From: JAHBTB01 sp964451255
GTDB taxonomy: Bacteria > Armatimonadota > Fimbriimonadia > Fimbriimonadales > Fimbriimonadaceae
NCBI GenBank assembly: GCA_964451255.1
Contig: CAYVHL010000002.1
Coordinates: 1 to 64,000, forward strand
Length of the DNA: 64,000 nt
Direction of reading: 5' to 3'
A program made the position numbers and the translations under genes. The stretch's first letter is position 1. Each line of letters opens with the position of its first letter. This document shows positions 14,867 to 23,179 of the stretch, one piece after another. Below the pieces are notes generated by a model, which was not told the origin of the DNA, ran no database searches, and saw only the letters and a list, made by a program, of their open reading frames with translations.

Positions 14867-15676
14867 TCAGTGGGTTGAGACCGGTTCCGCGTGGCCTCCG
14901 CCGAGTTCAGCCGGATGGTCGTGCTCGTCGTGGGTCACGGCGTTGATGTAGACGCCGGTCAGCATGACCCAGACGAAGGGCTGGATGATGGCGGTGAGCA
15001 GTTTGATCGGCAACAGCAGGGAGCCGATCGGCCATTCGATGTGGAAGTGCGGGATGTGCAACATCCGTTGGCCGATGACAACGCTCAACTGGTCGAGGTT
15101 CTTGATGACTATCGCGCCTCCGGCGATGTTTCCGAAGAGCCGCAGGCTAAGGGAGATCACCTTGACCGACTCCGACAAGATCTCGACGATGAAAAGGAGG
15201 ACGTTGATCGCGATGAGGGGCCCCGCCATCGGCGGGCCTGCGAAGTGCTTCAGGTGGCCGCCCAACCCGTTTTGCTTGATGCCGAGGTACTGCACGTAGA
15301 TCATCGTCAAGATCGACATGCCGAGGTTGAAGCTCAGGTTCGCGGTCGGTGAGACGTGGACGATGAGTCCAAGCACGTTCCCCACAAAAATGATCGTCCA
15401 AAGCGCGGCCAAAAGGGGCAGGTATTGTCGGCCCCGCGGGCCGATCAGCCCGATCGACAGGCGGTCGAGGAACAAAAAGACGTGTTCGGCGAGCTTTGCC
15501 GCCGTCGTCGTCGGGCCCTTGACCGAGTAGCCTTTCTTGGCGACGTGGAGGAAGCCCCAGATGAAGAGGACAAGGAGCGCGCCCAAGTAAAGGGCGGCGT
15601 TACCCATGACCGGCAACGGCGCTTCAGTGCTCTCTTGCCCGAAGAGTCGGGTCGTTAGGAACAACGGCTCGAACAT
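14867..15676 (-). CDS. atpB: F-type ATP synthase a subunit
   Basis: Membrane stator subunit containing the two proton half-channels. 269 residues with five to six hydrophobic segments. The essential Arg lies in SLSLRLFGNIAGG, and the last helix region is LTAIIQPFVWVMLTGVYI. The C-terminal tail is rich in His and acidic residues (HDEHDHPAELGGGHAE). It follows atpI by 18 nt. No Shine-Dalgarno is obvious. Confidence 0.96.
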   Translation of the reverse strand: MFEPLFLTTRLFGQESTEAPLPVMGNAALYLGALLVLFIWGFLHVAKKGYSVKGPTTTAAKLAEHVFLFLDRLSIGLIGPRGRQYLPLLAALWTIIFVGNVLGLIVHVSPTANLSFNLGMSILTMIYVQYLGIKQNGLGGHLKHFAGPPMAGPLIAINVLLFIVEILSESVKVISLSLRLFGNIAGGAIVIKNLDQLSVVIGQRMLHIPHFHIEWPIGSLLLPIKLLTAIIQPFVWVMLTGVYINAVTHDEHDHPAELGGGHAEPVSTH

Positions 15677-15694
15677 ATCGTGTGACGCCGGGGT

Positions 15695-16045
15695 TTACGG
15701 GCGGCGCGCCACGGCGTCCCAGACGAACAGGGAGTATACCGATACGATCATCACCAAGGAGGCGATCAGGGCCACTGGCCCAGAGCGATAGGAACCGTAA
15801 GCTATCAGGCCGAAAACTGGTAGCTTCATCAAGACCGAAACGTACATCATCGCCCTCGGCGCCCGTCCGGTCTTCATAGCGTCGGCGACCTTTACTGACG
15901 TGCGTTTTGTCACCTGGACCGACCACAGGCTGGCCGCCGCCGCCACCAACGTCCAGGCGGCGCCCATGGGCGACTTCAAGGCTAGGCAAACGGCGATGGC
16001 GATGACGGTAGGTATCGCGACGCCGATGAGGAGTCGACGGCTCAC
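15695..16045 (-). CDS. atpI: ATP synthase assembly protein AtpI-like
   Basis: Small membrane protein of 116 residues in the AtpI position at the head of the operon; AtpI proteins help c-ring assembly or magnesium uptake. Four hydrophobic segments can be seen: LLIGVAIPTVIAIAVCLAL, GAAWTLVAAAASLWSV, MMYVSVLMKLPVFGLIAY and VALIASLVMIVSVYSLFVW. The chosen start is GTG at 16045, overlapping the atpZ stop as GTGA; the longer upstream frame lies over atpZ and is not protein-like. Identity rests mainly on position and topology. Confidence 0.8.
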   Translation of the reverse strand: MSRRLLIGVAIPTVIAIAVCLALKSPMGAAWTLVAAAASLWSVQVTKRTSVKVADAMKTGRAPRAMMYVSVLMKLPVFGLIAYGSYRSGPVALIASLVMIVSVYSLFVWDAVARRP

Positions 16046-16482
16046 TTTGACTTGTCGCCGCCCTTCTTGAGGATAAGCAGCACGGCCGAGGTGAGTCCGG
16101 CCAGCCCGCCGACGATGATCCCGATCACCTGACCCCAAAAAGTGTGGGTCAAGGTCTGGTCGATGAGCAACCCGAAGAGCCAGCCGCCGATCACGCACCC
16201 GGCCAAGTTATAGGCGACGGCAAACCCGATGGCGGTGCCCATGTTGGCGTCACTGCTGTGATGTGTCCCTTTCGAATAGTGCGCCCTTCCTTGCCGGGCC
16301 CTGTCTTCAAGATCGGACAACCGCTTCTCGTGGGATGAGTCGAAGCCATGGTCGACGGTGCGGCTCCGCGCGGCTTCTACCTTGCCCAGCATCGCGTCGA
16401 TCCGCGCCTGCACAGCCTCCTCCTCGCTTTGGCCGCCTTTCGGGACGCCTGAGACGTCCTTCTCGTGTCCGGCGTCGTCCAT
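16042..16482 (-). CDS. atpZ: AtpZ/AtpI-family membrane protein, first gene of the ATP synthase operon
   Basis: 146-residue protein with a charged N-terminal half (KGGQSEEEAVQARIDAMLGK, probably helical) and two C-terminal membrane segments: GTAIGFAVAYNLAGCVIGGW and FWGQVIGIIVGGLAGLTSAV. This pair matches the F0F1-ATPase gene 1 (AtpZ) family, which works with AtpI in c-ring assembly or cation transport. ATG at 16482 (MDDAGHEKD) is the likely start; a longer frame runs over recG. TTTAAT on the coding strand (16495-16500) 12 nt upstream is the only -10-like hexamer before the operon. The divergent recG start is 22 bp away. Confidence 0.82.
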   Translation of the reverse strand: MDDAGHEKDVSGVPKGGQSEEEAVQARIDAMLGKVEAARSRTVDHGFDSSHEKRLSDLEDRARQGRAHYSKGTHHSSDANMGTAIGFAVAYNLAGCVIGGWLFGLLIDQTLTHTFWGQVIGIIVGGLAGLTSAVLLILKKGGDKSK

Positions 16483-16504
16483 TGGTATGGTGTCATTAAA
16501 GCAG

Positions 16505-18670
16505 ATGGCCCCAGACACGCCTGCGCCGCATCCGAGCGACCGGCTTGCGACCGACGTCCAGTTCTTAAAGGGTATCGGCCCCAAGCTGGCGATGCCTCTG
16601 CACAAGCTGGGGCTCAAGACGGTCGGCGACGTCCTGTGGCACCTGCCTAGGCGTTATGAGGACCGTCGCCACCTCCCTCCCATCAAGGACCTCCGTCCGG
16701 GTCAAGCGGCGACTGTACGTGGCAGGATCATCGGAGTCTCGTCCAGGCCGACCAAGGGCGGGAAGATGCTCTTCAAGGCCCGTCTGGCGGACGCGACGGG
16801 CGAAGTCACCCTTGTCTGGTTCAACCAGCCGTGGGCGGCAAGGCAGATACAGGGCGTGAAGGGCGACGTCGTGGCCTTCGGCACGGTCAAAGACGGGCAA
16901 CGGCACGAGTTCGAGATCCACTCGCCCGAGTGGGAGGCGATCGACGAGGACGACGAACCGGAAGAGTTTGCCCGGCTCCAGCCCGTATATCCCCTGACCG
17001 AGGGGGTCAGCCAGTTCGTAGTCCGTCGCGCGGCGCGGTCCGCAGTCGAGTACTACGCCCAAGACGTGGCCGACCCGTTGCCAGAAGAATTGCGTCGCCG
17101 ACACAAGCTCCAGGGCCTCTCATGGTGCTTGAGGCAGATGCACAGGCCCGATTCGCTGGAAAAGCAACAAGACGCAAGACGGCGGCTGGTGTTCGAGGAG
17201 TTCTTTTACTTGCAGGTCATGCTGCAGATGCGGCGCATGGAGGTGCAACAAGAGGTGGGGATCAGCTTCCCGATCACCAGGTTAGCCGGCCAGGAGCAAG
17301 GTGGGGGGAACCTCTTCGCCGCCATGGAGAGCCACCACGACAGCGACCTCTGGGAGCAGGTCCATGCGATGCTTCCGTTCGCCCTCACCGGAGCCCAGAC
17401 ACGGGTGATCGGGGAGATCTGGGCCGACATGGAAAGGCCTGTGCCGATGAACAGGCTCGTCCAGGGCGACGTCGGCAGCGGCAAGACCGCGGTCGCGGCG
17501 TGCGCGATGCTTGCGGCGGTCCGTTGCAGTTATCAAGCGGCGTTGATGGCCCCCACCGAGATCTTGGCCGAGCAACACTACTTGAACCTCAGCCGGTTGT
17601 TCGCCCCGATCGGCGTGAACGTCAAACTTCTCGTCGGCAAGCAGGCGGCGGCGGTCAAGAAGAAGGCGATGGCATCCGCCGCCAACGGCGAGGCCCAGAT
17701 TTGCATCGGCACCCACGCACTCATACAAGAAAGCGTCAAGTTTAGCAAGCTAGGATTGGCGGTTATCGACGAGCAACACCGATTCGGTGTCGTCCAGCGT
17801 TTGGCTTTGCGACAAAAAGGGTTCGGCAACCCCGACGTCTTGGTCATGACCGCCACCCCGATCCCTCGCACGCTGACAATGACGCTCTATGGCGACCTTG
17901 ACCTCAGCGTCATCGATGAGATGCCCCCGGGACGCAAGGCGATCAAGACCCATTGGCGCCAGCCCCACGAGCGGGCCCAGGTCTACGCAGGGGTCCGCAA
18001 ACTGGTCGAGGAAGGGCGGCAAGCCTACTTTGTCTGCCCGATGATCAATGAAAGCGAGAAGATGCAGACCCAGGCGGCGGAGGATCTCTACTACCGGCTC
18101 TCCTCCCACGAGTACCCGGACTTGCGGGTCGGCTTGCTGCACGGTCAACTCAAGTCGGCGGAGAAGGAAGCGGTGATGGAGTCGTTCCGTCGGCACGAGC
18201 TGGACGTCTTGGTGGCGACCGTGGTGATCGAAGTCGGCGTCGACGTGCCCAACGCCACCGCGATGGTAGTCGAGGACGCAAACCGGTTCGGTCTGGCGCA
18301 GCTTCACCAGTTGCGGGGCCGCGTCGGCCGGGGCTCGGCGCAGAGCTTCTGCGTCCTGGTGGCGGCCGGGACTTCGCCGGACGTGGAGCGGCGGATGGAG
18401 GTCCTCAGGGATACGGTGGACGGGTTCGTCATCGCCGAAGAAGACCTGAAGATCAGGGGCCCTGGCGATCTGGCCGGAACCCGCCAAAGCGGGGAGATCG
18501 AGTTTCGGATCGCTAACCTCGTAGACGACGGGCCGATGCTCGAGGTGGCGCGCCGGGCGGCCCTGGCGTTCGTCGAATCAGATCCGGGGCTCGAAAGGCG
18601 GGAGAACGCCGCCGTGCTGGAGCGGGTGAAGGAACGCCGGTCAGGAGAGGCCCTCCTCAGCGTGTCGTGA
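16505..18670 (+). CDS. recG: ATP-dependent DNA helicase RecG
   Basis: Branch-migrating helicase that regresses stalled forks and processes Holliday junctions. About 721 residues from ATG 16505. N-terminal wedge/OB domain begins VQFLKGIGPKLAMPLHKLG, then DVLWHLPRRYEDR. Helicase motifs: Walker A GDVGSGKTAVAAC, TAP-like APTEILAEQH, DEQH box in VIDEQHRFGV, TATPIPRTLTMT, and the C-terminal VATVVIEVGVDVPNA and QLRGRVGRG. An in-frame ATG at 16487 would add 6 residues. The gene is divergent from the atp operon with almost no intergenic space and ends 19 nt before a rhodanese gene. Confidence 0.96.
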   Translation: MAPDTPAPHPSDRLATDVQFLKGIGPKLAMPLHKLGLKTVGDVLWHLPRRYEDRRHLPPIKDLRPGQAATVRGRIIGVSSRPTKGGKMLFKARLADATGEVTLVWFNQPWAARQIQGVKGDVVAFGTVKDGQRHEFEIHSPEWEAIDEDDEPEEFARLQPVYPLTEGVSQFVVRRAARSAVEYYAQDVADPLPEELRRRHKLQGLSWCLRQMHRPDSLEKQQDARRRLVFEEFFYLQVMLQMRRMEVQQEVGISFPITRLAGQEQGGGNLFAAMESHHDSDLWEQVHAMLPFALTGAQTRVIGEIWADMERPVPMNRLVQGDVGSGKTAVAACAMLAAVRCSYQAALMAPTEILAEQHYLNLSRLFAPIGVNVKLLVGKQAAAVKKKAMASAANGEAQICIGTHALIQESVKFSKLGLAVIDEQHRFGVVQRLALRQKGFGNPDVLVMTATPIPRTLTMTLYGDLDLSVIDEMPPGRKAIKTHWRQPHERAQVYAGVRKLVEEGRQAYFVCPMINESEKMQTQAAEDLYYRLSSHEYPDLRVGLLHGQLKSAEKEAVMESFRRHELDVLVATVVIEVGVDVPNATAMVVEDANRFGLAQLHQLRGRVGRGSAQSFCVLVAAGTSPDVERRMEVLRDTVDGFVIAEEDLKIRGPGDLAGTRQSGEIEFRIANLVDDGPMLEVARRAALAFVESDPGLERRENAAVLERVKERRSGEALLSVS

Positions 18671-18689
18671 GGCGGCACAATCTGGTGCC

Positions 18690-19007
18690 ATGGAAATTGT
18701 CACGCCCACGGAACTCAAATCCGAACTGGACGCGGGCCGCCCCGTCGTCATCTTGGACGTGCGGGAGGAGTACGAGCTGGAGACAAGCCGTCTGGACGGC
18801 CTCACCCACATCCGGCTCGGCGAGGTGCCCGAGCGGTTCGGGGAACTGGACAAGGACGCGGACATCGTCGTCGTCTGTCGAAGCGGCAACCGGAGCGGGA
18901 AGGTGACGGAGTTCTTGGTCAAGCAAGGCTTTGCCCATGTGCGGAACTTGGACGGCGGCATGAACGCCTGGGCCCGCGACGTCGACCCGACGATGTCCGA
19001 GTATTGA
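18690..19007 (+). CDS. Single-domain rhodanese-like sulfurtransferase
   Basis: 105-residue cytosolic rhodanese domain, of the kind that carries persulfide sulfur. The fold signature is clear: VVILDVREEYE, then the active loop VVCRSGNRSG with catalytic Cys63, and the C-terminal GFAHVRNLDGGMNAW. No signal peptide is present, and the physiological acceptor is unknown. There is no Shine-Dalgarno; CACAAT sits 8 nt before the ATG, so it may have its own leaderless promoter after recG. It is convergent with topA, with 10 nt between the stops. Confidence 0.93.
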   Translation: MEIVTPTELKSELDAGRPVVILDVREEYELETSRLDGLTHIRLGEVPERFGELDKDADIVVVCRSGNRSGKVTEFLVKQGFAHVRNLDGGMNAWARDVDPTMSEY

Positions 19008-19017
19008 TCGCCCTGGG

Positions 19018-21621
19018 CTACTTGGCCTTCTTCTTGAACCCGCCGCGTTTGAAGGGCCTCTTCTTGGCCGGGCCGGCGGCGATCTTAGCCTGGAGAAGCC
19101 GGACGGCGTCGTCGAGAGTCACGGCTGACGGGTCGGTGCCCCGAGGGATGGTGGCGTTGGTCTTGCCGTCCGTCACGTAGGGGCCGAAGCGGCCATCCAT
19201 GACCTTGACCGGTCCGGCAAGCCCGTCTGCGGCTCCTAACTCGCGCAACGCGGTCGGAGTCGACGGGCGGTTGCCCGAACGCCCGTTCTTGAGGGCGTCG
19301 ACGGCGCCAACCAGTTCGAGACCAGCCGCCTGGCGCCAGTCGCCAATGTTGGCGCGCTTCTCCCCGCAGGAGACATAAGCTCCATAGCGGCCGACTGCGA
19401 CCGTCACTTCTTCCCCTGTTTCCGGGTGGCTGCCAAGACTTCTGGGAAAGGTCAAGAGTGACCGCATGTCTCCCTCAGTCAGGGTGTCGACCGAAGTCCC
19501 TGGTGGGAGCGTGACCCTCTTCGGCGGGTCGCCGACGACCTCAAGGTAGTCGCCGAAACGACCCTTTTTGTGGAGCACGTCGCGCCCTTCGGAGTCGGTT
19601 CCGACCGCGACTGGGCCCTGCCCGCGCTCCTCCAAGAGCCGCTTGGCCATCGGCAAGTCCAATTCGGCGGGCGGTATGTCTTCGGGGACGTTGGCGGTGT
19701 TTCCCGGGCCGCCGGCGCCCCGCTGGATAAAGGGTCCGTTGCGACCGATCCGGATGACCACGTCCTCACCGAGCGGGATGGCGGGGAAGGGGATGTCCTT
19801 GGATTTGGCCTCGATCTGGGCGACCAGACCTGGCTCGGTTCCATCGCCGTTGTAGAACCTCCGGAGGTGAACGACCATTTCGGAGCCGCCGTCGGCGATG
19901 TCATCCAACTCGTCCTCCATCCGCGCGGTGAACCCGAGGTCGACCAAGTCGCCGAAGTTCTCTTCAAGGAGGCCAGTGACGGCAAAGGCCGTGAAGGTGG
20001 GCACGAGTTCGGCCTTACGCTTGAAGACATAGCCCCGGTCTTGGATCGTTCCGATGATCGCGGCGTAGGTGCTGGGCCGGCCGACGCCCTCGTCCTCGAG
20101 TTTGCGGACCAAGGTCGCTTCGGTGTAGCGGGCGGGTGGCCTGGTCTCGTGGTCGGTCACGGCGACTCCCAGGCACTCGAGCGTTTCCCCTTGGGCGATC
20201 TCTGGAAGCACCTTCTCCCTTTCGCCCAACTCGGCCTCGGGGTCGTCCGTGCCTTCCACGTAGACTCGAAGGAACCCGGGAAACATGATGGTCTTGCCGG
20301 TCGCGACAAACCGGTGGTCGTCGCCGCCACTGGCGATCGTCACCTCGACCCGGGAACGCTCGACGCGGGCCTGCGCCATTTGGCTGGCGACCGTCCGCTT
20401 CCAAATCAGATCGTAGAGCCGGAACTGGTCGTTGGTCAGCCTTCCCTTGATTAGGGCGGGCTCACGGGACATTTCGGTGGGCCGGATCGCTTCGTGGGCT
20501 TCTTGGGCGTTCTTCGATCGGTTCTTGAACTTTGGAGCCGCTTTGGGAACATAAGAGTCACCAAACTTACTCTTAATATAATTTCGAGCGTCAGCCACCG
20601 CCCGATCAGCAAGGTTCAGGCTGTCTGTGCGCATGTAGGTGATGAGGCCGACCGGCCCTCCACCGATGTCGATCCCCTCGTAAAGTTGCTGGGCTATCTG
20701 CATCGTCTGGCGGGCGGTCAGGCCGAGCTTGCGCACGGCTTCCTGCTGCAGTGACGAAGTCATGAACGGCGGCGGCGGGTTCTCAACGCCAGGCTTCTTT
20801 TCGACGCCGGTGACAGTCCATGGCTTGCTCGCCGCAAGGGATTCGGCGAGCGGGGTCGCCGCGTCGCCCTTGAGCCAAAGGTGGGGCTTGTCCAGTTCCC
20901 CCCGGCTGTTGAAGCTCGAACTATCAGCGACACGCTTGCCTGCGACCGACTCGAGGTCGAATTCCGTCTCGCCGTTCTTCGCTTTCAACTTGGCGGAGAG
21001 CCCGCAGTAGCCAGCGACGACGAAGTCGCGCCGCTCCCGCTCCCGCAACACGATGAGCCTGGTCGCCACACTTTGCACCCGGCCGGCGCTCAGTTTGGGG
21101 CCGACCTTTTTCCAGAGGAGCGGAGAAAGGGTGTAGCCGTAGAGCCGGTCGAGGATGCGTCGCGTCTCTTGGGCCCGGACGAGCGCCATGTCGACTTGTC
21201 GCGGGTGGGCTAGCGCGGCTCTGATCGCCTCAGGGGTGATCTCATGGAACACGATCCGCTCGATCTCAGTGCCCTTCTTCGGCTTGAGAACTTGGAGCAC
21301 ATGCCAACTAATGCTCTCGCCCTCCCTGTCTTCGTCTGTCGCGAGGAGGAGGCGGACGGCGCCTTTGGCGGCGTCCTTGAGCTCAGAAACCCGGCGTCGT
21401 TTGTCCGACGGGACGATGTAGAGCGGTTCGAACTCACTGTCGACGTTGACGCCGAGCTTGGCCCATTTTTCCTTTTTGAACTCGGCGGGGATGTCTTCGC
21501 TGCTCTCCGGCAGATCCCGCACATGCCCGTAAGAAGCGGTCACCTCGTAGTCTTTGCCCAGGAACTGGCCTATGGTACGGGCTTTGGCGGGGGACTCGAC
21601 GATGACAAGTGTCTTCGGCAT
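19018..21621 (-). CDS. topA: DNA topoisomerase I (type IA)
   Basis: Relaxes negative supercoils by single-strand passage. 867 residues. N-terminal Toprim domain: TLVIVESPAKARTIG with Glu9 and LLLATDEDREGE with the DxD near 96-98. The catalytic Tyr is Tyr329 in GLITYMRTDSLNL. The core ends near residue 590; the C-terminal part has no tetracysteine zinc ribbons but several repeats of the 'GRFGPYV' kind and a lysine-rich tail (AKKRPFKRGGFKKKAK), as in zinc-less TopA types. It stands alone on the minus strand between convergent rhodanese and divergent transglutaminase genes. Confidence 0.97.
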   Translation of the reverse strand: MPKTLVIVESPAKARTIGQFLGKDYEVTASYGHVRDLPESSEDIPAEFKKEKWAKLGVNVDSEFEPLYIVPSDKRRRVSELKDAAKGAVRLLLATDEDREGESISWHVLQVLKPKKGTEIERIVFHEITPEAIRAALAHPRQVDMALVRAQETRRILDRLYGYTLSPLLWKKVGPKLSAGRVQSVATRLIVLRERERRDFVVAGYCGLSAKLKAKNGETEFDLESVAGKRVADSSSFNSRGELDKPHLWLKGDAATPLAESLAASKPWTVTGVEKKPGVENPPPPFMTSSLQQEAVRKLGLTARQTMQIAQQLYEGIDIGGGPVGLITYMRTDSLNLADRAVADARNYIKSKFGDSYVPKAAPKFKNRSKNAQEAHEAIRPTEMSREPALIKGRLTNDQFRLYDLIWKRTVASQMAQARVERSRVEVTIASGGDDHRFVATGKTIMFPGFLRVYVEGTDDPEAELGEREKVLPEIAQGETLECLGVAVTDHETRPPARYTEATLVRKLEDEGVGRPSTYAAIIGTIQDRGYVFKRKAELVPTFTAFAVTGLLEENFGDLVDLGFTARMEDELDDIADGGSEMVVHLRRFYNGDGTEPGLVAQIEAKSKDIPFPAIPLGEDVVIRIGRNGPFIQRGAGGPGNTANVPEDIPPAELDLPMAKRLLEERGQGPVAVGTDSEGRDVLHKKGRFGDYLEVVGDPPKRVTLPPGTSVDTLTEGDMRSLLTFPRSLGSHPETGEEVTVAVGRYGAYVSCGEKRANIGDWRQAAGLELVGAVDALKNGRSGNRPSTPTALRELGAADGLAGPVKVMDGRFGPYVTDGKTNATIPRGTDPSAVTLDDAVRLLQAKIAAGPAKKRPFKRGGFKKKAK

Positions 21622-21775
21622 AAGGGTGGCGCGTCATTCTTACGCAGGCGGGCCCAGCCATGTCAACAGGGCCGGACCAACTGCTGGTTTTGAAACGGAT
21701 AAGGAGGGCCCATTGGTAATATGGAGTGGGTGTCGGGCTCGCGTGCCAGGCGTCTTTGTGTTTAGAGTGGCGACG

Positions 21776-23179
21776 ATGGCCTGGATTGCAAAACGCTTGC
21801 GCACTTTGCTTGCCTTCTGCTTGGTTCTGCCAAGTTGCCTGGCTGGCGCCCAGGAGGTGTGGCTCGGCCTCTACATCGGACAGAACAAGCTGGGTTACAC
21901 CTATTACGACACCACGACCGCACCAGGAACCTCACTACTCATTAAGCGAGTCTCCAAGACGGTCATGAAGGGCAAGATGCTCGGCCAAGACCTGTCGTTA
22001 TCCATTGATTCGACGACGGCCTTCAACCGAGACGGCTCCATTAGAGAGGAGACCTTCCGAATGTCTAGCGGGGGAAGGGTCATCGACGTGACCGCCACAT
22101 TCACACGAGAGACTGTCGTCGTGGTCACCGACGACGGTGAGACGACGAAGCAAAAGACTTTGACGATCCCAGCGGGCGGAGTCGTGAAGGACGATCCGAC
22201 GGCCGACATTGTCAGCGGCCTGGCGACGACGTCCACGTGCTATGTCTTCGACCCACAGACCATCTCCCTAGTCAAGAACACCTTGACCCTGAAGCCAGAC
22301 GAGACGATCGACACACCACTGGGCAAGACAAAGGTCAAGACCGTTTACATCGACGACCCTCGCGCTCCGACGACGGTCTATCTGTCGGCAAAGGGTGATC
22401 TGGTGAAGGCAGTGGGCCCCTTCGGCCTCGAAATGAGGCCTGTGACCAAGGAGGTCGCCATCGCCGAACAGTCCGGCGAACTCGCGGACATCGCGCTAGC
22501 CTCCACGATCCCCATCGACGGCGACTTGGGCGGCTGGGAGCAGGCGAAGTCTTTGTCCTTTGTGTTTGACGGTCCGAAGCTCGACAAGGCGCCATCCGAC
22601 GGCCATCAAACGGTCGTCAAACAGGGCGACAAGTGGCTTGTCGACGTGCACCCGACGACGTGGCACGACAAGACGACGACGATCGCCGAAGCGGCCAAGA
22701 CCCAGGGGCGGTGGACCAAGCAAGAGACCCACGTCCCCAGCGACTCGCCACGGTTCGTCGACCTGGCCAAGTCGATCATCAAGGGCTCCGACAAGGTGGC
22801 TGTCGCCTCGGAACGCATCCGCGAGTACGTGCACGGCTTGGTCTCTGCAAACGCAGGAATCGGGGTCGTGAGGGACGCCGACGAGATACTGGATTCCAAG
22901 GAAGGGGTGTGCCGAGACCACGCCGTCCTGATGACCGCGCTATTGCGTGCGGCCGGCATTCCGACCCAGGTCTGCACGGGGCTCGTTCAATACGGCGGCT
23001 CCTTCTACTACCACGCGTGGGTCGAAGTCTTTGACGGTCACGGGTGGGTCGCCCTTGACTCGACAAGAGACCCGGCCACTGTCGACGCCACCCACATCAA
23101 AACCGCGGAAGGGAGTGTGGCAGACGCCTTCACCGGCTTCATCCTGGACAAGGGAAGGGCCAAGGTCGTGGCTAAATGA
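21776..23179 (+). CDS. Secreted transglutaminase-like (cysteine protease fold) protein
   Basis: Exported protein of about 467 residues with a C-terminal transglutaminase-like domain. The signal peptide is MAWIAKRLRTLLAF plus a hydrophobic core ending SCLAGA. The catalytic triad is visible: Cys in EGVCRDHAVLM, His in YYHAWVEVF, Asp in VALDSTRDP. The long N-terminal part (about 300 residues) is beta-rich and unassigned. An alternative TTG start at 21713 has a strong AAGGAGGG just upstream but would place 21 residues before the signal peptide. The 3' end overlaps the PIN-TRAM gene (ATGA), so they are co-translated. The target is unknown; these domains can be peptidases or cross-linkers. Confidence 0.88.
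   Translation: MAWIAKRLRTLLAFCLVLPSCLAGAQEVWLGLYIGQNKLGYTYYDTTTAPGTSLLIKRVSKTVMKGKMLGQDLSLSIDSTTAFNRDGSIREETFRMSSGGRVIDVTATFTRETVVVVTDDGETTKQKTLTIPAGGVVKDDPTADIVSGLATTSTCYVFDPQTISLVKNTLTLKPDETIDTPLGKTKVKTVYIDDPRAPTTVYLSAKGDLVKAVGPFGLEMRPVTKEVAIAEQSGELADIALASTIPIDGDLGGWEQAKSLSFVFDGPKLDKAPSDGHQTVVKQGDKWLVDVHPTTWHDKTTTIAEAAKTQGRWTKQETHVPSDSPRFVDLAKSIIKGSDKVAVASERIREYVHGLVSANAGIGVVRDADEILDSKEGVCRDHAVLMTALLRAAGIPTQVCTGLVQYGGSFYYHAWVEVFDGHGWVALDSTRDPATVDATHIKTAEGSVADAFTGFILDKGRAKVVAK

Noticed and set aside
20577..20582. TATAAT inside topA
   Set aside because: Lies within coding sequence with no gene start after it on either strand; probably chance in an A/T-rich stretch.
21721..21765. 14-codon ORF before the transglutaminase gene
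   Set aside because: The AAGGAGGG upstream is spaced better for the in-frame TTG at 21713, and a 14-residue peptide has no other support.
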